Positions 17,223-25,664 of a DNA stretch of 43,219 nt are shown piece after piece (positions within the stretch are counted from its first letter, which is position 1; the number at the start of each line of letters is the position of its first letter). A model generated the notes under the pieces. The model saw nothing but the letters and a program-made list of their open reading frames with translations, did not search any database and was not told the origin of the DNA. A program made the translations under genes and the position numbers. The stretch is taken from assembly GCA_002841975.1 (NCBI GenBank), contig PHBQ01000016.1, positions 1 through 43,219 on the forward strand, given 5' to 3'. The DNA is from Candidatus Cloacimonetes bacterium HGW-Cloacimonetes-1 (GTDB lineage Bacteria; Cloacimonadota; Cloacimonadia; Cloacimonadales; Cloacimonadaceae).

Positions 17223-18339
17223 TTACCTCTGCGCTTTGTTCATTGCCACGAATTTGAGCCAGGCATAAATAAACCCATCCAGATCGCCATCCATCACTCT
17301 ATCTACAGTACCGGATTCAAAACTGGTGCGATGGTCTTTGACCATTTGATAAGGTTGAAACACATAAGAGCGGATTTGATTGCCCCAGCCAATTTCTGTT
17401 TTGCTGGATTCGATATCTTTCTTTTCCTTATCTCGCAAATCTTCATAGTATTGGTAGAGTCGAGATTTCAGCATAGCCATGGCTTTATCTTTGTTTTGGT
17501 TTTGAGAGCGTTCATTTTGGCAACTCACTACTATATTCGTAGGGAGATGAGTAATGCGTACGGCAGAGTCTGTAGTGTTGACATGCTGTCCACCGGCTCC
17601 ACTGGCACGATATGTATCAATTTTGATATCCTTGGGATCAATTTCGACGTCTATTTCATCATCAATTTCGGGATACACATAAGCGGATGCAAAAGAGGTT
17701 TGGCGTTTCCCTTGAGAATTGAAAGGAGATATTCGAACCAGTCTGTGAACTCCACTCTCTGCTTTGAGTAAGCCATAGGCAAAGCTACCGGTTACTTCTA
17801 CTGTCACGCTTTTGATGCCAGCTTCCTCACCGTCCAGAATATCAACAATGTTAAATCCAAATTTGTTTTTCTCTGCCCAGCGTGCGTACATACGGAGCAG
17901 CATTTCTGCCCAGTCTTGAGCTTCGGTGCCGCCTGCTCCCGCATGAATGGTAAACAAGGCATCATAATGATCGTACTTTTCATTGAGCAAGCAAGAAACT
18001 TCGGCTTTTTGGATAAAACCACGGTATTCGTCAATATGCAAAACTGCTTCTTGAAACAACGAGGCATCAAATTCTTCTTCCAGCATCAAGATATAAGTAT
18101 CAAGGTCGTCTTTGATGCCATCTAATTTGACAATATGATTGATCTCTTCACGAGTCTGACTGATTTGCTTGGTGGTCTTTTTGGCAGTTGCCTGGTTGCC
18201 CCAAAAATCCGGGACATTCATCAACGCTTCAAGTTCTTTTAATTGTTCCTGCAGCCTCTCCAGGTCAAAGTAACCTCCGGATTTCTGAGATTTGCTCTCC
18301 CAGTTCCTTATTGATTTTTTTGTAATCTACGAATTCCAT
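17223..18339 (-). CDS. prfB: Peptide chain release factor 2, joined by a programmed +1 frameshift
   Basis: Two frames joined. Frame one starts at the ATG at 18339 (GAGGATAT upstream) and runs 24 codons, MEFVDYKKINKEL...IRRLL, to an in-frame TGA at 18267-18265. Skipping the T at 18267 puts the ribosome into the frame that continues DLERLQEQLKELEALMN and ends at 17223, for about 371 residues in total, the normal RF2 length. The protein has the SPF codon-recognition tripeptide (RISPFNSQGKR), which reads UGA/UAA, and the GGQ catalytic loop (GAGGQHVNTTDSAVR). Low RF2 lets the ribosome stall at UGA and shift, so RF2 controls its own level. Annotating only from an internal start near 18224 would lose about 38 residues. 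Confidence 0.96.
18264..18280 (-). promoter_or_regulatory. RF2 programmed +1 recoding site
   Basis: On the minus strand the sequence is CCGGAGG-TTA-CTT-TGA-C. GGAGG is the internal Shine-Dalgarno-like stimulator, CTT the slippery codon and TGA the in-frame stop. The arrangement and spacing match the classical E. coli prfB site. Confidence 0.93.
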
Positions 18340-18530
18340 TGTATATCCTCAGGTTTATCAAACGAATCAGTGCTATCACAAGCCGTATATTTGATCAATA
18401 ACGGTAATACCTCAGTACACGCCGAGACATGGTCTTCACTGATCTGATCCGATATTCTATATTCTGATACCATAGTATCATCTATGGTACTAAGATTGAA
18501 AGTTAAGACATTAGTCAAGTTAATAATCAC
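18327..18530 (-). CDS. Small hypothetical open frame overlapping the prfB start
   Basis: A 67-codon frame with a GTG start, between the lipoprotein gene and prfB, overlapping the first 13 bases of prfB in another frame. The translation (IINLTNVLTFNLSTIDDTM near the start, SDQISEDHVSACTEVLPLL in the middle) has ordinary soluble-protein composition but matches no family I recognise. The frame stays open a little further upstream without a standard start. The prfB Shine-Dalgarno site lies inside its last codons. It may be a real coupling leader, a remnant or chance. Confidence 0.25.
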   Translation of the reverse strand: MIINLTNVLTFNLSTIDDTMVSEYRISDQISEDHVSACTEVLPLLIKYTACDSTDSFDKPEDIQWNS

Positions 18531-18549
18531 TACGCCGTCACCCAGTGAA

Positions 18550-19134
18550 CTACGCTCTGAATTTCCACTTCTCTTTGAGGGCTTTCATTACCAGTTTGGC
18601 ACCATCTTTTCGATTTAAGGGATTCAGCTCCTTATACAAGCGAGTAGATTGATCAAGTTGCTCTGTTTCGACTATTTTACCATCTGCAGTTACGAGAGTA
18701 TAGTTTGCACGGAAGATCATCTTTTCAGTTGAATTACTGTGTAGCTCCACCAAAAGTGCATAGCGTGTACTGATGGCATCTGTTCGAACTTGGCTCGCAA
18801 AGCCTTTGGCACTGTTTCTGGCTTTGGATGCATCACTTTGCCAAAACATCGGGGAGTAGATATGCTTACGGTCACCAACTACAGGATTTGCCAAAAACTC
18901 TTCTTCCAAATAAGCGGCAATGAGATTGGAGAGATATTTATCCTGAATGGTCATACTTCCCTTGATGATGTTCACGGGGTAAACAGTGAGAGTAAAAGAA
19001 TCGTGATTTTTGTAAAAGACTTCATTTGCTGCCTTGTCCACACAGGATCCACAACCGGAAACAAATAGTATTAACCCAGATAAAACTATAAACCATATAC
19101 AGGATTTCAATGAGAAATGTTCTATTTCTATCAT
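18550..19134 (-). CDS. Hypothetical lipoprotein
   Basis: About 194 residues. GGAGG five bases before the ATG at 19134 decides the start; a second ATG at 19137 is too close to it. The hydrophobic segment IWFIVLSGLILFVSGC ends in a lipobox, so the mature protein begins at Cys and is membrane-anchored. The rest includes FTLTVYPVNIIKGSMTIQD, LIAAYLEEEFLANP and RYALLVELHSNSTEKMIFR, mixed alpha/beta. This is weakly reminiscent of small envelope-assembly or DUF4136-like lipoproteins, but no family is recognised. It lies upstream of prfB on the same strand with about 200 bases between, and repeat copy B lies upstream of it. Confidence 0.7.
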   Translation of the reverse strand: MIEIEHFSLKSCIWFIVLSGLILFVSGCGSCVDKAANEVFYKNHDSFTLTVYPVNIIKGSMTIQDKYLSNLIAAYLEEEFLANPVVGDRKHIYSPMFWQSDASKARNSAKGFASQVRTDAISTRYALLVELHSNSTEKMIFRANYTLVTADGKIVETEQLDQSTRLYKELNPLNRKDGAKLVMKALKEKWKFRA

Positions 19135-19235
19135 CATGACCTCCAAATGTACCTTTTGAAGAATAAGGAAATTGTCAAGCTTTCTTTACCTGACCGGATA
19201 AGGGCTCTGTTTATCGGTCACCTTATAGTGACGAC

Positions 19236-19313
19236 GCACTTGCCTTGCGATTCACTGGTGTTCACTAGGGCTTCACGAGGGAAGCACGAGGGAATCACCT
19301 CGGGTTCAAGTAA
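19236..19313 (-). repeat. Intergenic CCCTCGTG palindromic repeat, copy B
   Basis: On the minus strand: TTACTTGAACCCGAGGTG, then ATTCCCTCGTG, CTTCCCTCGTG, AAGCCCTAGTGAACAC, and CAGTGAATCGCAAGGCAAGT. It is the cleanest copy; the ends form a short inverted repeat (ACTTG ... CAAGT), and GATTC at the left pairs with GAATC at the right. Intergenic between the lipoprotein start and the mnmA end. Confidence 0.85.
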
Positions 19314-19380
19314 GAAAGCATCAGGAAAGACGGTTATTCGAAACATTGATGGATCTTTGCTTATATTGATATTCTGAGGT

Positions 19381-20460
19381 TTAGCGGATTATCCCGCCTC
19401 CCAGAACTATATCGCCATTGTAAATTACTACGACCTGCCCCGGAGTAATAGAAAGCTGAGGCTCATCGAAATGAACGCTCACGGCTGATTGATCGATTAT
19501 CCGGACAGTGCAGGGAGATGGATCGCTGCCCAAACGAATCTTGGCAGATGCGGTAAAATCGGCAACAGGTGTCTCTATAGAAATCCAATTCATACTATGC
19601 GCTTCAAGATCATGTGTGTAGAGGTATTGCTTGGGACCCACGACAATGGTGTTGGTCTTGGCATTGATTTCCAAGACATAATATGGCTCTGTCTGACCGG
19701 GGATGCCCAGATTTTTCCGCTGACCAATGGTATAATGGATCAAGCCTTGATGGGTGCCGATCTCAGTTCCGTCGATGTTGATGATCTTTCCGGCGGCAAA
19801 TGTTCCCTTTTCAAAAAGGATTGAATAGTCGTCGGTTTCCAGAAAGTCTTGGCTTTCCTGCTTTGTTGCCAGCTCTTCGAATCCGTATTGGATTGCCAAA
19901 GCCTTTGTCTGTTCTTTGAGAAACTCACCCATAGGAAAAGAGGCTTGAGCAAGCTGGGCTTGAGATAGAAAAGTGAGGAAATAGGATTGATCCTTAAAAT
20001 GGTCGATAGCGCGCAGTAACTGCCAACGACGAGAGCTTTCGTCATAGCGAACCCGGACATAGTGTCCGGTAGCAAATTTCTCAAATTGCAAACCCATTTC
20101 CCTGGCTCGCTGTGGTAAAAACCCAAACTTGAGTCGTTGATTGCACATCACGCACGGATTGGGTGTCTTTCCTGAAGTATATGTGGAGCAAAAATAGTCT
20201 AGGACATTAGTTCTAAACTCGTCTTTCAGAGAGATTACGTGATGCTCAATACTCAGTTTCTCACAGGCACTTACAGCCGCTGCAATATCCTCGCTTTCCC
20301 CGGGGCCAAAACAACCACTTTTGCTCGACTCTGTGAGCGGTATGGTGTCGTCCCAGATCGCCATGGTTAGACCGATGACGTTGTAGCCCTGTTCTTTGAG
20401 GATCAGAGCAGCCATCGTGGAATCTACTCCACCGCTCATTCCAATAGCTATATTATTCAT
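19381..20460 (-). CDS. mnmA: tRNA-specific 2-thiouridylase (variant without the second catalytic cysteine)
   Basis: 359 residues. MnmA activates U34 of Lys, Glu and Gln tRNAs with ATP and replaces O2 by sulfur. The PP-loop is MNNIAIGMSGGVDSTMAALI. The first catalytic region is TPNPCVMCNQRLKFG, with C103 and C106 forming CxxC. ATGHYVR, KDQSYFL and HYTIGQRKNLGIPG are conserved. Where most MnmA proteins read like ESQEVCFIPDGDY, this one reads ESQDFLETDDY (residues 202-212): two residues are missing, including the second catalytic cysteine (Cys199 of E. coli). An added SGCFGPGESED near residue 48 goes with it. I believe this form is a known subfamily of anaerobes, possibly iron-sulfur dependent; that part is recollection and inference. 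Thirteen bases follow the HgdB-like gene. Confidence 0.93.
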   Translation of the reverse strand: MNNIAIGMSGGVDSTMAALILKEQGYNVIGLTMAIWDDTIPLTESSKSGCFGPGESEDIAAAVSACEKLSIEHHVISLKDEFRTNVLDYFCSTYTSGKTPNPCVMCNQRLKFGFLPQRAREMGLQFEKFATGHYVRVRYDESSRRWQLLRAIDHFKDQSYFLTFLSQAQLAQASFPMGEFLKEQTKALAIQYGFEELATKQESQDFLETDDYSILFEKGTFAAGKIINIDGTEIGTHQGLIHYTIGQRKNLGIPGQTEPYYVLEINAKTNTIVVGPKQYLYTHDLEAHSMNWISIETPVADFTASAKIRLGSDPSPCTVRIIDQSAVSVHFDEPQLSITPGQVVVIYNGDIVLGGGIIR

Positions 20461-20473
20461 TTAATGCTCCGTG

Positions 20474-21466
20474 TTAACCGTGAATTTCAAAGAAACTTTC
20501 CAAGCGCAATAGTGTCCGCGAGTCGATATCTTCTGGCTGATCTCCCTCTAAAGTAAGGAATGGCAAGTCGATATGTCTTTTTAAGATGATATTATCGATC
20601 TGCAAGTGGCAGAAGGATTGCGTATAGCTGATCACTGCATCTATATGTCTTTTGAGAAGTTCATATTCTATATCTTTGAGCCTGTCAAATACGCTGTAGG
20701 GATACGTATAATGCAGATATTGCTCCACAATGTCACTCTTGAGATAAGGCATGGCGAATTGGCGCTGCACTTCGTTAAAAACGATGTCTCCACCCAAGTC
20801 GGAGATTACTTGATATAGATTTGCATAGATGGGAGGAACACCTATATAGGCGATACGGAGGCGGGTGGGCAAAGGATCTCGTTGCTGGGCTTGATTCATA
20901 AAGTGCTCGAGATCTTCTTCAAAGCGATCCGGATTTCCCATAAAGTCCGATGTGTTCACCAGCCAATAGTGGTTTTCAGCACCGCTCACCAGTCGTTCTT
21001 TCCAAGTCCATTCATCCAAAACAATAAGACGTTCACGAATCTTATCAAGTCTTTTCTTGACTTTCATGACTTCGGAACGATCGACTTCAAAATGGGCTTC
21101 GAGTTTTTTGATTTCAGCGTCCATAGCGGTATAGGTCTTGTCCAGAGGAAACGAAAAGTGAGACACTTTGATGCCTTCTTCAGTCAGCATATCTAGCAAT
21201 GAGTGAGTATTTGAACAATCGCCTTGCACAATCCCGATCAGTTCATCCAGATTGGAAGTCAGACTTGCTACATAGTTGCCTTTAATCCATGAACACACTG
21301 TACGTGGAAAGCCTGTCATTTCGGCTTTGCGGATAAACTCGGAGCTGGCACTAGTAATAAACAAATTGTTTACATCCACAGGTGTATGTCCTGCAGCCAG
21401 TATCACTTCCACCGGTAATGATGTAGTGAATCCTATACGTTTGTTTTGTCTTTCGGTTTTAATCAT
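20474..21466 (-). CDS. 2-hydroxyacyl-CoA dehydratase (HgdB/BcrC)-family protein
   Basis: 330 residues. The N-terminus has the family pattern KRIGFTTSLPVEVILAAGHTPVDVNN. Three spaced cysteines (TVCSWIKGNY, QGDCSNTH, QSFCHLQIDN) are placed like those that bind the [4Fe-4S] cluster in 2-hydroxyacyl-CoA dehydratase subunits. Known members dehydrate hydroxyacyl-CoA or reduce benzoyl-CoA and need an ATP-dependent activase. No activase or second subunit is adjacent, and only a single component is present. The substrate is therefore unknown; it may be a stand-alone member. It starts inside the end of the ABC-F gene (8-base overlap) and is followed by mnmA after 13 bases. A link to tRNA thiolation is only suggested by position. 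Confidence 0.8.
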   Translation of the reverse strand: MIKTERQNKRIGFTTSLPVEVILAAGHTPVDVNNLFITSASSEFIRKAEMTGFPRTVCSWIKGNYVASLTSNLDELIGIVQGDCSNTHSLLDMLTEEGIKVSHFSFPLDKTYTAMDAEIKKLEAHFEVDRSEVMKVKKRLDKIRERLIVLDEWTWKERLVSGAENHYWLVNTSDFMGNPDRFEEDLEHFMNQAQQRDPLPTRLRIAYIGVPPIYANLYQVISDLGGDIVFNEVQRQFAMPYLKSDIVEQYLHYTYPYSVFDRLKDIEYELLKRHIDAVISYTQSFCHLQIDNIILKRHIDLPFLTLEGDQPEDIDSRTLLRLESFFEIHG

Positions 21467-23369
21467 CGTAACTCATTTCAAGGTATTTATTCTCGAGGTC
21501 GTGTATCTGTACTTTGATCTTGTCAATTCTCTGTTCTGTTTCTAACATCTGATCTTGCAGGAGGATAACCTGATTTTGGTTTGCATAGGTCTCGCTATTT
21601 GAGAGCCGATCATGAATCATGTTGAGTTGAATATTCAAGGTGCTTAAGTCATCATGCTGGTCATCTATCTGCTTTTGCAGTTGTTCCAAGTGCCAGGGAT
21701 TGATTTTACGTTTTTTCTCACGCTGGATCGCCTGGGGTTTGGGGACTTCCGGGATTTGAAAGCTCAGCTCGAGGGCGGTGTCAAGGTCATCTTTGATCTC
21801 TTCTATTGTAGTAAAGACTCTTGTACGATCCAGCTTCTTTCGGAATACCCAATACTTGTTGGCCAACTCCCGCATCAGATAACGGTCATGACTGACGAAG
21901 ATGATGGTGCCACTGTAAGACTGCAGGGCAGTTAACAAAGCATCTGTCATATCGATATCCAGATGATTGGTAGGTTCGTCCAGGATCAGTAGATTGGGAC
22001 TTTGGTGTATCAAAACTGAAAGGTTGAGGCGGGATTTCTCACCACCACTCAGTATTCCTACTCTTTTCTCGACGTCATCTCCCCGAAACCCAAAGCGGGC
22101 GAGCCACGTCAGGATATAGCCATTGGTGGCATCCGGTACGATTTGCCATAAAGTGTTCATTACTGTTAATGATTCGTCTAGGCCAAATTGATGTTGATCG
22201 TAATATCCGATATCCAGGCTGGCTCCTATCTTGAGGTAGCCGTCCAATATCTCATTTTCATCTAGCAAGGTTTTTAGTAAAGTAGTCTTGCCGCAGCCGT
22301 TGGGTCCAACGATGCAAATTCTATCCTTGTAATGTGCACGCAAAGATACAGCTTCTGCCAACACAAAATCCTCATCAATCCCAAAGCGTACATCTTCCAG
22401 TACAAACACATCATTGCCGCTGCGATCGACGTTCTGGATGTTGAGATTTAACATACGGTGATTCTTGGGTTTCTTGATTATCTCCGTTTTATCGAGCATC
22501 TTCTGCCGGGATCTGGCTTGAATGGTTTTCTGACTGCCTATATTGCGGGCGATAAAGTCCTTGGTCTCTTCGATCCACTTTTGATGCCGTTCGTACATGC
22601 GTTCCTGCGACATTAGTGATATTTCTTCGGCTGCTTTATAGGAACTGAAGTTACCTTTGGTGATTGCCAGTGTACCGCCATCCAGATTGTAGATGGTGGT
22701 CACGGTGTTGTCGAGAAATACGCGATCGTGAGAGACTATTAAATAGGGACGATCCAGCTTGTTCAAGTACTTTTCCAGCCAACTGATCATGGACACATCC
22801 AGATGATTGGTGGGCTCGTCCAGGATCAGTACGTCAAAGGGTTTTAACAGAATGGCAGCCAGGCAGATCCGGGTCTGTTCTCCACCACTGAAGTCACCGA
22901 TTCGTTTCTCCCAAGTATCCGGCGGAAAGTTCAGGGAGGTAAGAACAAACTTCACTTCGTTCTCAAATTCATAACCGCCAATAGCATGAAACTGTTCGAT
23001 GGCGATGGCGAGCTTTTTCTCTGTCTCCTCTTCGTGCTTTTGATGCAGAGCTGAAGAGAGGCGATCGATGGCGTCCCAGATACCTTTGATATCTTTCCTG
23101 GCATCCTTGATGTAATCTATCATAATCAAGCCGGGATCGAGCTTCATGTTTTGGGGCAAATAGGCAATTTCACAGCGCTTGGCAATCGCGATTGTACCCT
23201 CTGTGGGTGTCAACATGCTCAAGATGATCTTGATCAAGGTAGATTTTCCACATCCGTTTGGGCCTATCATGCCAATTCTGCTGTTCTTTGCCACTGTGCA
23301 GGAAATATCTCTGAGGATGTAATTCCCGCCAAATTCTATCGATACACTGTTCACTTGGATTAAGCTCAT
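21459..23369 (-). CDS. ABC-F family ATPase (Uup/YdiF type)
   Basis: 636 residues, soluble, no membrane segments. Two ATPase domains: Walker A GMIGPNGCGKSTLI and CIVGPNGCGKTTLL; signature FSGGEQTR and LSGGEKSR; Walker B with LLILDEPTNHLD in both halves. The linker between the domains carries the long helical ABC-F arm (YERHQKWIEETKDFIARN). The last 80 residues form a coiled coil (LEQLQKQIDDQHDDLSTLN) as in Uup. ABC-F proteins act on ribosomes, some in relieving stalls, some in drug protection; which applies here is unknown. First gene of a three-gene unit with the HgdB-like protein and mnmA. Confidence 0.95.
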   Translation of the reverse strand: MSLIQVNSVSIEFGGNYILRDISCTVAKNSRIGMIGPNGCGKSTLIKIILSMLTPTEGTIAIAKRCEIAYLPQNMKLDPGLIMIDYIKDARKDIKGIWDAIDRLSSALHQKHEEETEKKLAIAIEQFHAIGGYEFENEVKFVLTSLNFPPDTWEKRIGDFSGGEQTRICLAAILLKPFDVLILDEPTNHLDVSMISWLEKYLNKLDRPYLIVSHDRVFLDNTVTTIYNLDGGTLAITKGNFSSYKAAEEISLMSQERMYERHQKWIEETKDFIARNIGSQKTIQARSRQKMLDKTEIIKKPKNHRMLNLNIQNVDRSGNDVFVLEDVRFGIDEDFVLAEAVSLRAHYKDRICIVGPNGCGKTTLLKTLLDENEILDGYLKIGASLDIGYYDQHQFGLDESLTVMNTLWQIVPDATNGYILTWLARFGFRGDDVEKRVGILSGGEKSRLNLSVLIHQSPNLLILDEPTNHLDIDMTDALLTALQSYSGTIIFVSHDRYLMRELANKYWVFRKKLDRTRVFTTIEEIKDDLDTALELSFQIPEVPKPQAIQREKKRKINPWHLEQLQKQIDDQHDDLSTLNIQLNMIHDRLSNSETYANQNQVILLQDQMLETEQRIDKIKVQIHDLENKYLEMSYDD

Positions 23370-23501
23370 GCTATCTCATCTTTCCTATTTACTGTTAGTT
23401 ATGCTGACCAAACATGGGGTTGACCATAATTTAGGTAGCATATGGTCGTCAATGTTGTGATAATTTGGGGCAGCCTTGTGGGTGTCAATTACAAATTTTA
23501 C

Positions 23502-23530
23502 TTGTCAAGAAATGCAGTCTGAATTTTAAG
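23502..23530 (+). promoter_or_regulatory. Candidate promoter for tRNA-Pro
   Basis: TTGTCA and TTTAAG are separated by 17 bases, 16 bases before the tRNA 5' end. The -10 is weak, but position and spacing fit. The upstream 23370-23500 stretch holds nothing else recognised. Confidence 0.35.
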
Positions 23531-23545
23531 GTATCTTCATAAGGT

Positions 23546-23623
23546 CGGGATGTAGCGCAGCCCGGGTAGCGTACTTGAATGGGGTTCAAGTGGTCGCTGG
23601 TTCAAATCCAGTCATCCCGACCA
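23546..23623 (+). tRNA. tRNA-Pro (anticodon GGG)
   Basis: A complete cloverleaf was found by hand. The acceptor stem is CGGGATG/CATCCCG. The D stem is GCGC/GCGT with one G:U pair. The anticodon stem CTTGA/TCAAG encloses the loop ATGGGGT, with anticodon GGG at 23581-23583. The T stem is GCTGG/CCAGT around TTCAAAT. A discriminator A is followed by an encoded CCA at 23621-23623. The GGG anticodon reads CCC and CCU proline codons. A hairpin terminator follows. Confidence 0.97.
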
Positions 23624-23635
23624 TCACTTTAAATA

Positions 23636-23672
23636 AGCCTTTGCACAATTAATGTTGCAGAGGCTATTTTTG
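23636..23672 (+). terminator. Terminator after tRNA-Pro, probably bidirectional
   Basis: Stem AGCCTTTGCA / TGCAGAGGCT (one G:U pair) with a 10-base loop, followed by ATTTTTG. On the minus strand it is followed by TATTT, so it may also end the convergent lipoprotein transcript. Confidence 0.85.
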
Positions 23673-23761
23673 TATACGCACTAAACTAGGAAAGTGCGTG
23701 TGATGGATTTAACGTTTAAAAATGAATGAAAGATATGTTAAAGGAGTAGGCTGAAGGTAGA

Positions 23762-25048
23762 TTAGTGGCGATACAAGGGCAAAAACTCCAGACTGAAATC
23801 TGTTTCCAGTTTGTTGCCGGAAATATCCGCAGTATCAGCTTTAATCACCAAGTAATATGTCTTATAGTTCTGCAAGTCTTTCTTGGGCTTTAGCTTGTAT
23901 ATCCGCCTATCTTTTTGAATCAATTCCAAGGAGATATCCTCTTTGCTGTCTGCTGCTTGTAAAGAATATCGGAAGTTGGCGGCGGGAATGATCTCGGAAA
24001 AGTGCACTTCAATCTCGGGTCTCAGGCTATTTACCGATGTTCCTCGCCGGGGATTTGTATAAGTCACGGTGGGTGCAGTCTCATCCGCTCTGGATGTTCC
24101 GTTAAATGGGTAACGGATCACTTTACTGGCATTGCCTTTCAGATCTGTGGCGTTATCCAGATGGATAGTATATCTGGAGGTATCTGCCTCCTCCGTCAAC
24201 ACAAACAAACGATCACCTTCAAAATTGACGATCTTGGTAGGAAGCAATCGCTGGTCACTATTACGAATAATATTGAACCGCTCGTAGCCGGAAAGTTCCT
24301 CAGAAAAGTCGATCTCGAGTTCCCTATTAGAGATGGCTTTTACGCCCCTAATAGTCGGCTTTGTGGAATCTGCATAAGCCAGATTGAGATCAAGTGTGCT
24401 GATTTCCCGCTCACCGGATTTACCCTCAAAATAAGGTTCCTTGGAGAAGTCATAACGTCCGTTGCTATTAAGGTCGATGTATGCTTTCAAAATGTGTATT
24501 CCGGGATTCAAGGCTTCTACGGTGTATGTATTGCCGGTCAGCACTTTGCTAAGTATGATCAGTGAATCAGCAGAAAGCAAGCTGAGATTGATAGGTTTCC
24601 CATTGTCTCGGGCTTGCTCATAAATCAGGTTTCCTGAGATGCGTCGCTCACTCAGCTTTCCGTTTCTATAGATGATAGTCTGATTGGATTCGAGGGCATT
24701 GTCGTGAGTATCCTTGATTCTGGAGGTGAGAGTGACATAGTAGTTTGTATTATCCTGTAGTTTTTCCAGAATACGGATGGTAATGGTATTGGGAGCGTAG
24801 GTGATTTTCTTGGCATCAATGGGCGGATAGATATAGATTCCCTGTGTAATTGAAGCCTTATCCAGAGGTTTGGAAAAGATCAGCTCGATCTTGCCTCCGG
24901 AGATGTCTCCATACTCTTCCGGCAGAGAAGAGAGGATTGTAGGCTTAGCCGTATCAACAGGACCACCCGTAGGGGCCTTTTTGCTGCCACATGCATAGAT
25001 TGATACGCAAGCGACACCGATGATAAGTAATCTAAAAACCTTGTTCAT
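23762..25048 (-). CDS. Lipoprotein with bacterial Ig-like (Big_5-type) domains
   Basis: 428 residues from the ATG at 25048; a GTG at 25063 is the alternative. The signal MNKVFRLLIIGVACVSIYAC ends in a lipobox, and the mature N-terminus reads CGSKKAPTGGPVDTAKPT, close to the CxxxxxPTGGPxD start common in Bacteroidetes lipoproteins. It has three Ig-like repeats with the IxLxFSKPLD / IDFSEEL / VHFSEIIP strand motif at about residues 50, 240 and 340. NSNGRYDFSKEPY in the middle is a domain-of-unknown-function-type loop. Probable outer-membrane or periplasmic surface lipoprotein of unknown role. It overlaps the end of riboflavin synthase by 17 bases, so translation is probably coupled. Confidence 0.82.
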   Translation of the reverse strand: MNKVFRLLIIGVACVSIYACGSKKAPTGGPVDTAKPTILSSLPEEYGDISGGKIELIFSKPLDKASITQGIYIYPPIDAKKITYAPNTITIRILEKLQDNTNYYVTLTSRIKDTHDNALESNQTIIYRNGKLSERRISGNLIYEQARDNGKPINLSLLSADSLIILSKVLTGNTYTVEALNPGIHILKAYIDLNSNGRYDFSKEPYFEGKSGEREISTLDLNLAYADSTKPTIRGVKAISNRELEIDFSEELSGYERFNIIRNSDQRLLPTKIVNFEGDRLFVLTEEADTSRYTIHLDNATDLKGNASKVIRYPFNGTSRADETAPTVTYTNPRRGTSVNSLRPEIEVHFSEIIPAANFRYSLQAADSKEDISLELIQKDRRIYKLKPKKDLQNYKTYYLVIKADTADISGNKLETDFSLEFLPLYRH

Positions 25049-25664
25049 ATAGCCATTTCTCACTGATCTTGGGGTCCTTTGCTTGCTGCATATTCAGGAT
25101 ATATTTGCCCAACACATCATATTCGATATTGATGGTTGATTGGCTGTCCAGAGCGTCTAAGTTTGTATTGGACTCAGTATGTCCGATCAATGCAACGGAA
25201 AAACTGTCGGATCGAATACCGGCAATTGTCAAGCTGATGCCATTGATAGCGATCGAACCTTGAGCCACGACCAGTTTCCTGTCTGCATCTGGAAGCCCGA
25301 ACCAGAGATACGTTGTGCCGGAGAGAATCTCTCTTTTCAGCAGCTTTGTCGTGGTATCAATGTGTCCTTGCACCCAATGCCCATCGAGGCGTGAACCCAC
25401 TTTGAGTGCTCGTTCCAGATTGATCAGAGCCCCTGCTTTCCAATACCCCGCATTGGTCTTTGCTTTGGTTTCGTTCATTACTTCTACACTAAAAGTCTTG
25501 CTGTCGAACTTGAGGACAGTCAAGCAAATCCCATTGCATGCAATGCTGGAGCCATAGCTGAGGTCATCAAATGCAGATGGCCTTTCCATTGTAACGATAG
25601 TTTTGTTCTGAGAGCTACCGATACTCAGTACGGGCTTGGTTGCTTCGATAATTCCAGTAAACAT
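25032..25664 (-). CDS. ribE: Riboflavin synthase alpha chain
   Basis: 210 residues from the ATG at 25664 (MFTGIIEATKPV), whose A is shared with the recR stop as TAATG. A longer frame upstream would run into recR. It shows the two similar lumazine-binding halves of the family: SIACNGICLTVLKFDSKTF with MNETKAKTNAGYW, and SIAINGISLTIAGIRSDSF with IGHTESNTNLDAL. GHWVQGHID is the conserved segment between them. It converts two 6,7-dimethyl-8-ribityllumazines into riboflavin. It stands apart from other rib genes here, in the operon with recR and ybaB. No FMN riboswitch was seen upstream. Confidence 0.96.
   Translation of the reverse strand: MFTGIIEATKPVLSIGSSQNKTIVTMERPSAFDDLSYGSSIACNGICLTVLKFDSKTFSVEVMNETKAKTNAGYWKAGALINLERALKVGSRLDGHWVQGHIDTTTKLLKREILSGTTYLWFGLPDADRKLVVAQGSIAINGISLTIAGIRSDSFSVALIGHTESNTNLDALDSQSTINIEYDVLGKYILNMQQAKDPKISEKWLYEQGF

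Noticed and set aside
24002-24565. 187-codon plus-strand frame.
   Set aside because: Antisense to the Ig-like lipoprotein, with cysteine/histidine-rich random composition and no recognisable domain.
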